From NCBI GenBank assembly GCA_021292105.1, contig CM037870.1:17911087-17975086 (forward strand): DNA of 64,000 nt, given 5' to 3'. The position numbers and the translations under genes are program-made. The notes under the pieces were generated by a model that made no database searches, was not told the DNA's origin, and worked only from the letters and a program-made list of their open reading frames with translations. Positions 45,074 to 56,330 of this stretch are shown here, piece by piece. The DNA comes from Anadara kagoshimensis (lineage: Eukaryota > Mollusca > Bivalvia > Arcoida > Arcidae). The stretch's first letter is position 1; the number at the start of each line of letters is the position of its first letter.

Positions 45074-45842
45074 TATGCAATGATGTATGGTTATTTTTGT
45101 GAACTAAATCTGTTTTACAGTTTTTGTCACAAAGAGTAAAATATGAAAGGAGAATATCTTAAAACAATTACGGACAGTGATTGAGCACACGAGTCATATA
45201 ATTAAAAAAGGAACACCGTTATTTTTATCTACAATGACACAAATCTCTTGATAACAGAATAAGATTAATAAAAACAGTTGTGACGATGTGAAACACATTG
45301 GTGTAGTATACGTATATAAAACCAAGCAGCAATTCATGCATACTTTCTAAACACAGATTAAAACGCGATGAAGTAATATGTATATATTTTAATAAACAAC
45401 GTACTATTGATATATGTTCACAAAGTACGACGTGATTAAAATAAACTCTATAAAAGGAATGTTACACAGTGATGTATCATATGTATTGTGATTTTCATGA
45501 ACAACGGGCCATTGATATACAATACCATCAGTGATAGAACTGCTACATCTTTGTCATGTGACCAGCCATACGTTAACAAGAAAACAACATTAACAATGGA
45601 ATGAAAACATGCTTGATTAAATGGAAAACAACTTATAAGAATAAAGTACAATGTATACAATGATATATTCAATTATTGTTACTTCAGTAAGAAGACATTG
45701 CAGATTCGCTTATATACTGGAGACAATTTCTTTTCTATCGGCATTGTACCATTATGACAATGATGAATTGTATAATGAGTGTACATTCAATTTCTAAATA
45801 TAAAGTTCTCGTAACATTTGAAACACTTATTTTATCATTTAA
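45074..45842. other. No recognised feature
   Basis: AT-rich; 'GATATATG..CA' and 'GATATACAATA' words recur but no unit could be defined. Confidence 0.35.
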
Positions 45843-46138
45843 GTCTAGGCTTAATAAGGTCCTTGAGAAGTTTTATGGACCTCATCACAATATTGTTGAC
45901 AAGTATAGTGTATCTGTATCTAAGGTTTCCTTGATCTATTTTGACATGGCATACTTTAATGTATTTTCATTCCCAATTTTCATTTTACACGAGGCGGTAA
46001 AGAAAGCTTATCAGAAGGCGCTTTTACTATTCTGCAACACCCGGTCTTACTTATCCCATGGAATTTCACTTGTTTAGCTGATTTTGCCTGTTTTCAAAGC
46101 CGTTTAGGTTGCGATTCTACATAGACGGGTATGTTTCG
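45843..46138 (+). repeat. Family A copy, long but diverged
   Basis: It starts 'GTCTAGGCTTAATAAGG' and its coding remnant reads 'KFYGPHHNIVDKYSVSVSK'. The 3' part has 'CAACACCCGGTCTTACTTAT', 'CCATGGAATTTCACTTG' and 'GACGGGTATGTTTCG'. A 107-codon frame here is simply this remnant with flanking sequence. Confidence 0.78.
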
Positions 46139-47082
46139 TTTTTTTTAAATAAGTGATCAGTTTTCACATTCAAACATTTGAATTACTTGGAGCATCAATT
46201 AAAAGCTTTAAAGAAACATTCTGCCCATTTTTTAAATTTTGATTTTTATAGGTCAAGGTAAAGTATGCTCTTTTATATTACAGATGTTACACCACTACAA
46301 TTATTCCAGTTCAAAATTAATTAGTTTGTGTGTTGTGAAAACAGTAAAAACAATCAAAATACAAAAACGAATGAAAACATTAACCTTTGCTAACTGATTA
46401 ACAGGTCGGCATATGTTATGTTGACCTAAAAATCTAAACTTGCTTTAGGCCAAATCTACATGGAACTTTTTATACAAACATTTGAAGTACTGGAATTTTA
46501 TTGTATCGATTTATAGAGAGAGTAATTTATAAAGGTGTAACATTATTAATTATTAACAACATGTGTTAGTGATACAATACATAAAAATTTGCCTCGCCAT
46601 TAAATTCACAAAATTTGGACAATATGGGATATTGCCCAATATAAACAAATATTGCCAATATGGAAACTCAAAGCGTGTACAAAAATGGTTTTAAAATCTA
46701 ATTGGGGTAAGTACAAATTAAAACTATTTCGTGTTAACAAATATTTGATGCAAAAACATGTTTCAGTACGAAAAACACAGAATGTTAATAAAAGAGCACA
46801 AAAAGTATTTAGCTACACGTTTTAACCCTCCCCACAAGACAGGTATAAGCGTGTCTTTGACGTCAATATGCATCTTCATCTACGTCTCTTCATCAGTGAA
46901 TATCGGACAAGTACAGCTCATTCCACAAAGAAAGGTCACCCCATAATTTCCATAAAAAAACGTCACCCCTAATGCAATAACAGTAAGAACAAAAATACAA
47001 ATACTACAAGATGCAATTAATTTAGAAGTGATTTACATAGAATAAGTTGCATTGCTTGATATCAACATAAGTTAATTTACAG
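46139..47082. other. No recognised feature
   Basis: AT-rich. 'CAATATGGGATATTGCCCAA' and 'CAAATATTGCCAATATGG' near 46619-46665 form a small imperfect inverted repeat. The 3' end of the neighbouring transposon should lie here, but its terminal repeat is not recognisable. Confidence 0.35.
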
Positions 47083-47300
47083 TTAGTGTTTTGTGTAAGC
47101 ACATTTTGTCTTAATAACTGCTCTAACACAATAAGGTGATGTGCGATAAAAATTTTGACATTCTGGTTTCTTGTTCTAATACAAGTGCCTCTTAAAGACT
47201 GCCAAAGCTCTGTTGACGATTTCGGACTATCTATGGTTACATTCTTTTTAAGGGAATCCCACACATTTTCAATTGGACTATTCCGGGCCAGTCAAGGACA
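47083..47300 (-). pseudogene. Tc1/mariner-type transposase, C-terminal fossil
   Basis: On the minus strand three frames give consecutive pieces of a Tc1-type DDE transposase end. One has 'LDWPG', the next 'NSPIENVWDSLKKNV' and 'STELWQSLRGT', and the last 'CVRAVIKTKCAYTKH' followed by a stop at 47083-47085. The Tc1 family shows D-W-P-x-x-S-P-D-L-N-P-I-E-N-x-W-(D/E), then an ELW block and a 'RRV.AVI.A.GG.T.Y' ending. The 'SPDL' stretch is deleted between frames, and at least two frameshifts separate the pieces. The catalytic N-terminal half is absent. A SINE tail lies immediately upstream, at higher coordinates. It cannot encode an active enzyme. Confidence 0.82.
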
Positions 47301-47339
47301 GAACGTTATTAAAGAACATCGGTTCAAACTATGACATTC

Positions 47340-47437
47340 AACTCGGTTTCCCCGAGCAATCTGTTTTTCTACACCATCCAGAAACTAACTTGATATAAGT
47401 GAACCATTCTTGACTTGGTCTAGACATCATTATTTCA
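47340..47437 (+). mobile_element. Family B SINE 3' end
   Basis: 'TCGGTTTCCCCGAGCAATCT', 'CTACACCATCCAGAAACTAA', 'CTTGATATAAGTGAACC' and 'ATTCTTGACTTGG' with 'TCTAGACATCATTATT' follow the SINE order. The head is missing, and the truncation point lies against the transposase fossil. Confidence 0.75.
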
Positions 47438-49131
47438 CACTCTACTCGACACGTCTAAGTAGGGAAATGGGTAATACGATATTTCACGCTCGTCAATAAT
47501 ATGACTGTATACCTTAAAACAAGACGCATGCCGATACAAAAAAATGAAGAGAAAATCAATGATATTGTCATCCTAAAAATTGTGACGATCATAAAAACGT
47601 CATTAAAATGACGTCATTTTTCCCATTTGTTTGCGTAATAGTATTACATCTACATGAGAATACTGACATCTTTATGGATCAATTCCTAGTCAATAACTCC
47701 AAGTTGACGAGCAAAAACTATAGAGCGAAAATGAGACGGTAATATATTTATGTTTTAATGTTCTAAACATTCCGTAAGAGCAGATTTTATTGTTTTTTAC
47801 TGAACAGTGATTACGAAGAGAAGTAATGAAGGGGAAATATGATTATCTAATCGGATATGGGTACTTAATGCAAATTAATTAATCAGAAATTTTATAACAA
47901 GACAAAAAACAAATTTTTATGCCTTCTCCTACAAGATTTTATTATATTTTTTGTTTTTTCTTTTATTCGAATTGACTATGACGTTAATTGTTTTGTCGTG
48001 TATTTTTTGTCGTTTTCTTAATGTATTCGATTTTGAATTTTAATATTTTGACTATGACGTCATTTTGTTGATCACAAATAAACATCTCTTAAATCATGAG
48101 ACTTAATGTTTGTAAAAGTTCTTAGTCCTCTAAATGATTTAATGTTATAATGCAATCTAGTGTAATTCCTATAAATACATGACGCAATTCCACTTCAAAA
48201 AGCTTGTACTATTAGAAAATATCATGTAAAAGCAAAACCATAGATTTGACATTGTGATATAAAATATGGCATTTCTAAATTAATAACAGGTTTCATAATT
48301 TTTTTTATAAACGTTATCAATTTCCTAGGTAATGAGATAATATTGGTTTAAAAATAAATGCTGACACAATAATTGACAAGTGTTTTTTTGGATTATATCT
48401 AAACAGCAGAAGAGTGGTTGTCATGGGTTGATATTCAATATAGCAGGAAGTTCCATTGTATTCACTCATATGATAGTTGGAGAAAAATGGTAAATTGCAA
48501 ATGAGATTGCTCAAGGTTTGTGATTCCGGTTTTTTTTTTCGCTTACTATTCCTTAACCGGAGACCATTTACATGATTATGCACATGAGACATTCGGACAG
48601 TTGAGTGAAAAAAACGCAATATGGTTTACATAAAAAAATAATTATACAGAATATATTTTGATGACTTAAAGCAAATTTCGAGTAAATAAATTATATCACC
48701 TGCGACAGTGTTACAAAATATATGCATGTTTTCTACGACATCGTCAGTTTTATATTTTTTAAATGTTTAATTAACAAATTTTATTACGTTTTCTTTTTGT
48801 TTTTAGATTTAATCATTTGTTGGTATATTTGTGTTTGAAATTTAATACAATTATAATTTTTAACATCATAAGACAAAAAAAAATGTAGAATAAATGCAAG
48901 TCTTGCACAAATCTAATATTCGTTGCAAGTGATTGATGGATTTAATAGATGCATACTCCACCAAAATTAAAAATTCATCCGGAAGTTAATTAAAGCAAAG
49001 TATAAATGAATTACTACTGATCGATAAAAAATGTTTTATTTTTAAATATTTTAAGCCATTCAACAATTAACAAATAATATTGATGGTTTTACATATCGTT
49101 TGTGTAACTAACATTTTGTGTAATCCAGCAC
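47438..49131. other. No recognised feature
   Basis: AT-rich. A loose duplication ('ATTCGAATTGACTATGACGT' at ~47967, 'AATATTTTGACTATGACGTC' at ~48041) and a 100-codon minus-strand frame at 48317-48619 with no resemblance to a family are the only things noticed. Confidence 0.35.
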
Positions 49132-49185
49132 CAACATACCGACCCATGTTCAAATCACAATAGTAAAAGCGAAGTATTAACGCTA
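49132..49185 (-). repeat. Family A 3' fragment, minus strand
   Basis: 'CATACCGACCCATGTTCAAA' then 'TCACAATAGTAAAAGCGAAG' is the reversed 3' end of the family. Confidence 0.7.
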
Positions 49186-50179
49186 TAAAGTCTAAGAATT
49201 GATATTTTAATTAAGAATCCCTAGTAACTTTAGACTAAAAGGAGAGAAGCAAAGTGATTAAGACAAAATGTTTCAACTTATCTACCAACTGTCACAAAAG
49301 TGTGAAATCAAAATGTATTTGACAGGTTTGACTGAAATTGCTTTCAACACAGCAAAATGAAAAGGCCTAAAAGTTTTGAATCAAGCTATGTTGAAGATTT
49401 CTTTGAAACATAATTTTGCATCGGATTTGATCGAGTAGAGCATATAAAAGAAAGTCTAACCCTTACCTACTTTGAAAAATAAGCAAAAACCAATAACTAC
49501 AAAGTTTTACTGAAAAAAGTATGTGTTTTATAAATACATAGTGCATTCATGAGTTTATAAGATGTAATCTTGGCAAATCTGGAGAGTGATGATAGTGTTT
49601 GCTTTACAGAATATAACGCGTTGGTAAACATCTCTTAATTTCTATTTACGCCCAATTAATGCTGATGATAGAGTACACTCTATTTGCTTCGAAAATTTTA
49701 ATTGAATAACTTTCAGCAAGTATTACAAATTACATCATTTCCTTGTTCCTAAAGATAACATTACCCATTTTAAAAGAAAAAATGTATAGCGCTTAAAGAA
49801 TATTTAAAATTTGAAATTTTTCAATTACATTCGTGTATGTGTATGCAATATTTGATGTTTTAGTGCTTGTACTTGAATGCAATGCACCTAAAGCAATACC
49901 GTCACCCCACAGGGAATCAATCCACCGGTTAATCTTAGTGTAAAAAACACATGATAAGAAAAAGAAGATCAAGTCATTTTCTTCATTGAGCGTACTTAAT
50001 TTAGAATTAATTATGTCCTGCTTAAAAGAAGTATTTAGCTTGTAAAAAAGGAAATTGCATGTTGTAACTTATTAGTCTTTATTGCGCAACTGGAATCAAT
50101 GATTAAATTCCAATTAAAAATTAAGATTTGTGAATGCCTGAATAACCATACACATATACTTTATTAACCGATATGTTAT
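49186..50179. other. No recognised feature
   Basis: AT-rich with no repeat or coding signal seen. Confidence 0.4.
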
Positions 50180-50830
50180 TGCTAACAACTCCTGATTTAA
50201 TACCTAAAGATTTCCACTCCTTCATATTGTCCACAACTCATACGCATTGATGAATAAATCTGCGTCATAATATTACTAACAATTTAAGCATTCCGTCCTT
50301 TAGATTACAACTGACTGCATCATAATATCGCCTGCAACTTGCAAATTTAAGCATAAACGATGAAAAATGCAGGAGTTATAATATTGCTCAGTGCTTACCC
50401 TTCCGGAACACCCGGCCTCACTTCCCTGGTGGAAGTTCGCGTGTTCCAAAGGTTTTTTTTTTTACTTTGCTTCTGGATTGTGATTCGGACAGGGATTAAT
50501 ATGTTTGTTTTTGATCACAACGTCTTTACCAGTTCCTTGAGTTTGCAACGTAGTCCTAATATTGCCTACCATTCATTATTTTATGCATTGATACTACAAC
50601 TGTGTCATAATATTGTAACATCTCCCTTTCTCAAGATTTCAACTACGTCACAACAATTACCTGTAATCGCAAGTGATGATTCCATGCATTAACGATAACA
50701 ACTGCGTCATATTGTTGCTCACTTATAAATTCCTTCGTTGATATGATCATTGCATCATGATATTGCCAACAACTGATGATTTTATGCAAAACGATTAAAT
50801 TGCGTCCTAATATTGCCTGCGATTTCGGTA
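50180..50830. repeat. Degenerate minisatellite (~50-65 bp units), interrupted by a family A insertion
   Basis: Variants of 'CTGCGTCATAATATTGCCAA' followed by 'CAACT' and 'TGATTTTATGCATT.ACGAT' recur roughly ten times on both sides of a family A fragment at 50388-50518. Examples lie at about 50264, 50320, 50550, 50603, 50695, 50755 and 50803. Confidence 0.75.
50388..50518 (+). repeat. Family A 3' fragment inserted in a minisatellite
   Basis: It starts abruptly at 'AGTGCTTACCCTTCCGGAAC' and runs to the family 3' end, 'ATTAATATGTTTGTTTTTGA'. This is a 5' truncation with an intact 3' end. It also has an expanded T run (about 50453-50463). No target duplication is apparent. Confidence 0.88.
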
Positions 50831-50881
50831 TAACTACCAAAAGTATTAGTATGTAAATAAATTGTTGACTCGGGGATATTA

Positions 50882-51205
50882 CAAGCCTAGGCTTATCAAG
50901 GCTCTCAAAAAGTTTTATGGCCGTCATCACGGTATTATTGAAAAGTTTGATGTATCTGTGTCCAGGATTGCCCTGGATATATTTGACGTCTCATAATCCC
51001 ATGTTCCTTTCACACAATTTTGATTACACAAGTGGCAGATGTAGCTAGCTAAACAGGAGGTGCTTACCCTTTTGACGTACCCGTCCTCACTTCCCTGGTG
51101 GAAGTTCACGTGTCCAACCTAACTTGTCAGTTCCAAAGTTTTTACTTTGCTTCTGGATTGTGATTCGGACATGGATTAGTATGTTTGTTTTTGATTTTTG
51201 CATTG
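50882..51205 (+). repeat. Family A, best full-length copy
   Basis: It starts 'CAAGCCTAGGCTTATCAAGG' and carries an open coding remnant of 37 codons with 'KKFYGRHHGIIEKFDVSVS' and 'LDIFDVS', then TAA. The 3' part follows with 'GATGTAGCTAGCTAAACAGG', 'AGGTGCTTACCC', 'CACTTCCCTGGTGGAAGTTC', 'TTTTACTTTGCTTCTGGATT' and 'GGACATGGATTAGTATGTTT'. It is the reference for the family in this window. Confidence 0.9.
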
Positions 51206-51440
51206 ATTTACTAGAGGTTGACATATGACAAATCACTAGCAAGTTTTGGTTTACTATGTTTAGACATTTACAGTATATTCCATGTTGAATGAATGGCATA
51301 TTTATTTTTTGAGTGATAGATACTGTATAACAAATGACATGTTGAAAGAGGTTTCTATTACTAACTCAATGTAAATATTATTATTGAATTACATATTGAC
51401 ATTTATTTTGTCAGCATTGCTAGATTCTTTATGGTACAGA

Positions 51441-51660
51441 TACCGTACAGGCCTGTCAAAAGTTTTACAGTGAGCTAACCAAAGAGTATAGAATCTCGGC
51501 TGCCGAAATATAGATACCTATGACAGACAAGTTGCTGAGAGATAGATAGCGGCTGCCTATAAGCTCTCAAGATATAGCTTATAAGGAATAAAGATGAACT
51601 GCCGTTTCAGCACCATTTCGTTAGCTTAAGTGTTAAACTTTCGACAGGTCTGTACAGATA
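51441..51660. mobile_element. MITE of the 21-22 kb family, isolated copy
   Basis: The left end 'TACCGTACAGGCCTGTCAAA' and the right end 'GTTAAACTTTCGACAGG' with 'TCTGTACAGATA' are inverted complements. Internal 'GAATCTCGGCTGCCGAAATA' and 'GAGAGATAGATAGCGGC' resemble copy 1 and the degenerate relative at 22017. About 220 bp. Confidence 0.82.
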
Positions 51661-54094
51661 CATGTTGTATGTATATATGCCTTATAAAATCTGCATCAAG
51701 TATCTCTGTTTTAAGAAAATCAATTGATGATATGTCAGTTAAGTGACAGGTGTCTGCTAAGATAAGAAAAAACGTCAGCGTCTTTTCTGACCGTAGACTA
51801 ATGAATGTGTTTTCATAGTGGCATAATACATCTAGGTAGCGGGGATTTTAGCGGTTTTAATCATCATTTTCTTGACTTTCTCACCCGAGAGAGAAGCTGA
51901 AAACTCTAAATAATTTACTGATATTCTGGGTTTAGGTTGCCATGGGGCATAAGACGACTCGTCTTATACGCGAAAATCAAAATGCTTCGTAATATAATTC
52001 TCAAATGAGAGATAAACCGAAGTTCAATTATAAGTTTTAATGGAAAAATGCACTTGCAGCATTAGTTTTGCTCTAAGGCAGAATCGTACATTCAAAAGGT
52101 ATTAATATATCGCAAAATCTTCATTTTTATTAAACTGAAATTAAAAAATTGATATATGAAAAGGTGGTTCAATTTGAAATGGAACAATTTCACAATATCA
52201 TGCCTCATGAAATGAAGAATTTGATTGATTCATTTTGCCTTTTTAGAATTTTTCCGATTTTAATCCCGTGGGTATTACGAATCAAACTATCAATTTATAA
52301 TATGCATTTCATTTTAATCTCTTGGGTTTATAACAAGAAACAAATAAGTTACAGATAGCTATTATGTAAAAAGCTTCTTATCAGTTTCGTGAAAATTTAA
52401 GTTCTTCAGAAACTACAATCTTTATGGAATATATTACGTAGTCAAACCTGTTGTAGCCATCATCCATTCAAATTGACACACTGTCTATGAGGACACTATT
52501 TTAAGGTCCTCTAGCTTCATATAAAAACATTCTCACATTTTGTTGATGACATCTTCAGAATGTTTTGTGTTTGCATTCCGTTTGGTGGTTGACAAAATAA
52601 CCAGATTCCCTGTTCAGTGCTAGATATTTGTTTATCCCAGCTTATCGTGTTATGCAAAAGAATGACAAATGAATAGTTTGTTTTAAGACTTTTTTTCAAT
52701 TTTCATTGAATGATATTGGTAAAAGGTAAAGAAAAATCAAAGGTTTGCTATACTTTTTACACTTGATAAAGCGTTACAAGCAAAGTTGTTGCAATAATTC
52801 TTTTAGAAGTATATTTTTAATTCACATTTAATGGATGCAAGATGCTGAATAGACTGAAAACAATCTTTTTGGAGAAAGTAAAAATGTGTGCAAGAGTTAC
52901 TGATAGTGATCCAGGATTGCAAGTTTCAAAATGAACAATACAAATTACCTATAGAAGGCAACAATCCTTGCGTTTTTTATCTTGATGTGTGGGTTGTTAG
53001 ACTGAAAAAATAATTAAAAATAAAAATTTTAAAAGTAAATGTAATTTTGATTCCGTTATATTTTGTAAAACAATAGGAAAGTGTAAAAATACATTTAGCA
53101 GAAGCTGTGTAATGTAATTTAAACTTAATAATCTCCGGTTTTATCGGAAATTGTCATTTATTAACAGTCATTTGAGTTGGTTTTTAGTAATTCTGAATAA
53201 AAATGAACAGTGAAAAAAAAAATAATTTATCAAAGTTGACCTACTTATATTACAAAAGGGGGCAGAAGTACTTTCCTGCTTCGATTAATTTCTTTTGTGT
53301 TTTAAAGAAACATAAAAATAGCCACTGTTTACATAGAACATAAAATAATAAAGCCATTTTGTCGTCTTGATAACCAGACAAAGGAATATTAAAAAGCCAG
53401 AAACAGTAAAACCTGTTATAGTTACCATCTCTATTAAAAAATTTCCAGTCAAATAAAACCAGCGATTTAGTTGCTTCATCTTGCAACCAAAAGCATTAAC
53501 ATTTCTACCCAAAAGAACATTTATATAACGACAATCTTTTTATTACGACCACTTTTCAAGGCCTTTTTGAAATTGTTTGAATACTCACCCAAAACAAAAC
53601 ATAATATTATATAGTGATCCATCCGCCAATAAAGTCCATATTTCTTAGATCAATTTGATGGTCTTAAAATACAGGTTTGATGTATTGATATTAAGACCAT
53701 TATCAGACGATCACCGACAAATTGTAGTTTCCAGAGACTAATCAGTCATGAACCATGTAATTTTTTTAATTGTTTTTACAACCATGGGTTGGATTTACAA
53801 GATTTACAAGATAAGGGTAATTTCAGTGCTGAAACATTGAAATATAAATCATCTAACTTATAAATTGATTTGTTGAAATATAATAATTTTTTCATACCGC
53901 TACAAGGAAGGCTAAATTAAAATAAAAACTTGTTGAGTTTCAGTTAAAAATGCTCTTGTATTTAATTAGAAAAAAACAGTGAAAAATTAAACATTTAAGT
54001 TATAAATTATTTTTATATGGCAATATTTGTTACCAGCGGTTCGAATACGTTTAAATGTGCACGTGTATAAGATTAAGGGAATATAGCTCCATTT
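51661..54094. other. No recognised feature
   Basis: About 2.4 kb of AT-rich DNA. The only marks are the 25-base phrase at 52046 shared with 9395, and a 10-bp inverted repeat 'ATGGTCTTAA'/'TTAAGACCAT' at 53658-53700. Confidence 0.4.
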
Positions 54095-54099
54095 TTTTG

Positions 54100-54370
54100 T
54101 TGAAACAGTGAAGATCAAGCATTTTTGTTTTTTTGAAAACATAACGGCGAAGATCAAGCATCTTGTTTTGTAAAACGTAACGGTGAAGATCAAGCATTTT
54201 TGTGTTGTGGAAACATAAAGGCGAATATCAAACATTTTGTGTTGTGAAAACATAACGGCGAAGATCAAGCATCTTGTTTTGTAAAAACAAATAACAGCGA
54301 AGATCAAGGATTTTGCGTTGTGATAAAATAATGGCGAAGATCTGGCATTTTGTGTTGTAAAAATATGACC
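54100..54370. repeat. Minisatellite, seven units of 36-39 bp
   Basis: The word 'GAAGATCAAGCAT' and close variants start at 54110, 54149, 54185, 54223, 54260, 54299 and 54336, separated by 'TTTGTGTTGT(G/A)AAAACATAACG' type sequence. A 106-codon minus-strand frame across the array is an artefact of a period close to a multiple of three. Confidence 0.9.
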
Positions 54371-54948
54371 ATATTTGTTACTACCGCTACCAGGATGGCT
54401 AATAATCGCTCAATCCTCTTACTAGCTATAGTACATTGATATCCTAGTAGCATATTTTACTAATAAGGATAGTCGCTCAGTTGCACGCTAACTCGGTATC
54501 AAATTACAAAAATATTGGAAATCGAATTGAGACAACATCTTGATAAACTACAGATCAGTATTTTTGCAACTCTAATTAGCTTAGTGACATTCAACTCCCA
54601 TGTCGCCTAATGAATCCGAGATCGTTGAATCGCTACTCATGTCTTTTTTATATTATAATATTATTTTTACATCCGTCATCTCATAACTCTTTTATCATGC
54701 TAATCCCTCAATTCCCAAAGTGTAAATATGTTTTAGTTGGATCCAAATCAAATGGATCATTGTATTTGCTTACAAATTTAGATCATCAGCATTGAATCTG
54801 ATTTCGATCCGGTCTATTGAGACATGAACTAAATGGACGTTCATCACATTGTGTAATTGTCTTCAAACTAAAGCGTGTGGTGTATTTCTCTCAATGACCC
54901 GAATCAAGTAGAAAATTAGGATTCAACGCTTATAAATATTAAAACAAA
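54371..54948. other. No recognised feature
   Basis: A short frame (54610-54795) has no family resemblance. Confidence 0.35.
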
Positions 54949-55115
54949 CATACTAATGTATGTCCAAATCACAATCCCAATGTAAAGTAAAAACTTTTAA
55001 ATTGACAAAGCAGGTTATACATGTTAACTTTCATAATGGAATCGAAGCCGTGTGCTCCGGAAGGATAAGTGCCTCCTGTTTAGCTACATCGACCACCTGT
55101 GTAATCAAAATTGAT
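54949..55115 (-). repeat. Family A 3' half, minus strand
   Basis: The reverse complement reads 'CAATCAATTTTGATTACACA', 'GGTGGTCGATGTAGCTAAAC', 'AGGAGGCACTTATCCTTCCG', 'GAGCACACGGC', and ends 'ACATTAGTATGTTTGTTTTA'. Confidence 0.85.
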
Positions 55116-55535
55116 TGTTTAAATTTATTTTTCTGATGAAAATAGTTTTGACAACTTACAAAAATAAAAAATAAATGCAAAAATGGTAGATTTACTGTAC
55201 TTTTTCGTGAATTTTACATTTTTCTCGTCTTTCGAAAGCGCACCGCGCAAAATAAGAGGTAGTAATCACGTGTTACGCTAGCAAACCCATTTGTTTGCCT
55301 TCCAATGCAGTTGAAATGCAGTACGTACGTACTGGTCCTTAAAATTTGTCTGATTAAATTTCAAACTAGCCAATTCAGGGAATTAGGATCACCCATCACC
55401 GGCCACCAGCATGTTCTTTCTTTTGATTTTCACTTATGTTTAAAAGTTCATAATTCCAAAACATGAGCACACCCACTCGAGTTGACAATATGCTGATCTT
55501 TTATCTATGTTAATACTTTGCACCAAGTTTGTGAA
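55116..55535. other. No recognised feature
   Basis: AT-rich apart from a small patch with 'CGAAAGCGCACCGCGC' near 55235. Confidence 0.35.
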
Positions 55536-55539
55536 ATAG

Positions 55540-55665
55540 TGCTTCGTAATTTTGGAGAATAAGCGCATACAGGGATATCCGACGGACGGACGAATGGAAG
55601 GAAGGACGGACGGGAACTCGAATTTAATATCCCCCAATTTCTTCAAATGGCGGGGGATAAAATAT
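55540..55665 (-). repeat. Dispersed 'TATCCCCCGCC' repeat, minus strand
   Basis: The reverse complement begins 'ATTTTATCCCCCGCCATTTG' and continues 'AAATTGGGGGATATTAAATT', 'CGTCCGTCCTTCCTTCCATT' and 'CGTCCGTCCGTCGGATATCC'. This has the same layout as the elements at 9822 and 11086. Confidence 0.8.
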
Positions 55666-56303
55666 TTGCATGTTATTGACATTTTCTTAATCCCAGTTGT
55701 CTCATTGGTTCGTTATTCTGAACAATTTTGTAAAATGAGATAAGAAATGTCGAAATGCTTAAAGTTTGTTATCAATCATTTTAATTTTAACGTATCAGAT
55801 TTTGAAATATTTTATTATTTTTAAAACAGTTTAGTTTTATTTAAAAAGGTACAAGAAATTGTCAAAAGAATGCAAATTTCGTAAAATTTTTAAAAACCAA
55901 TTCAAGTCCGCAATATCAATAAACATCTTCAAACATTTGATCATCCAATCTATTGCGAGTATACGGTTTCTTTATAGCAAATCAAAGTACTGAAAGCACT
56001 CAAGACATTTGACATCTATTATAAATTTTAATAGTTAGATATTTTTGGTAGACTTAAACAATATATACTGAAAGAAATAAAAAACAGATTTGAATATTGT
56101 GAAATCATCAATTTTCCTTGGTGTCCCAATTTTCGTTGGATACCATGATCTATTTCTGATTTACATATGTATTATAAACAGTACCTATAAACTAAAGAGT
56201 TGCCACCCGTCGTGAATGAAACGAAAATTGTACACCACGAAAACAAATGATTTCAAAAACATGAAGTCTCTAAAACATGTATGCTGCTTAATAATATCGT
56301 TTC

Positions 56304-56326
56304 TTTCTTTCTCTCTCTCTCTCTAC
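56304..56326. repeat. Short CT-rich tract before a SINE
   Basis: 'CTTTCTTTCTCTCTCTCTCT' type sequence immediately upstream of the SINE head at 56331. Confidence 0.85.
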
Positions 56327-56330
56327 CACT

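Noticed and set aside
45754-46077. 107-codon plus-strand open frame as a gene
   Set aside because: Its central part is the family A peptide remnant and the rest is repeat or unrelated DNA, so it is a retroelement relic and not a host gene.
47605-47620. Perfect palindrome 'AAAATGACGTCATTTT' containing a CRE-type site
   Set aside because: TGACGTCA words also occur near 34188, 48057 and elsewhere. With no promoter or gene beside it, a regulatory role cannot be supported.
48317-48619. 100-codon minus-strand open frame
   Set aside because: No resemblance to any family, and its composition is like that of the surrounding non-coding DNA.
50360-50692. 110-codon plus-strand open frame
   Set aside because: It spans a family A fragment and minisatellite units, with no domain resemblance.
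53987-54307. 106-codon minus-strand open frame
   Set aside because: It is the translation of a 36-39 bp minisatellite and has no globular or familiar sequence.
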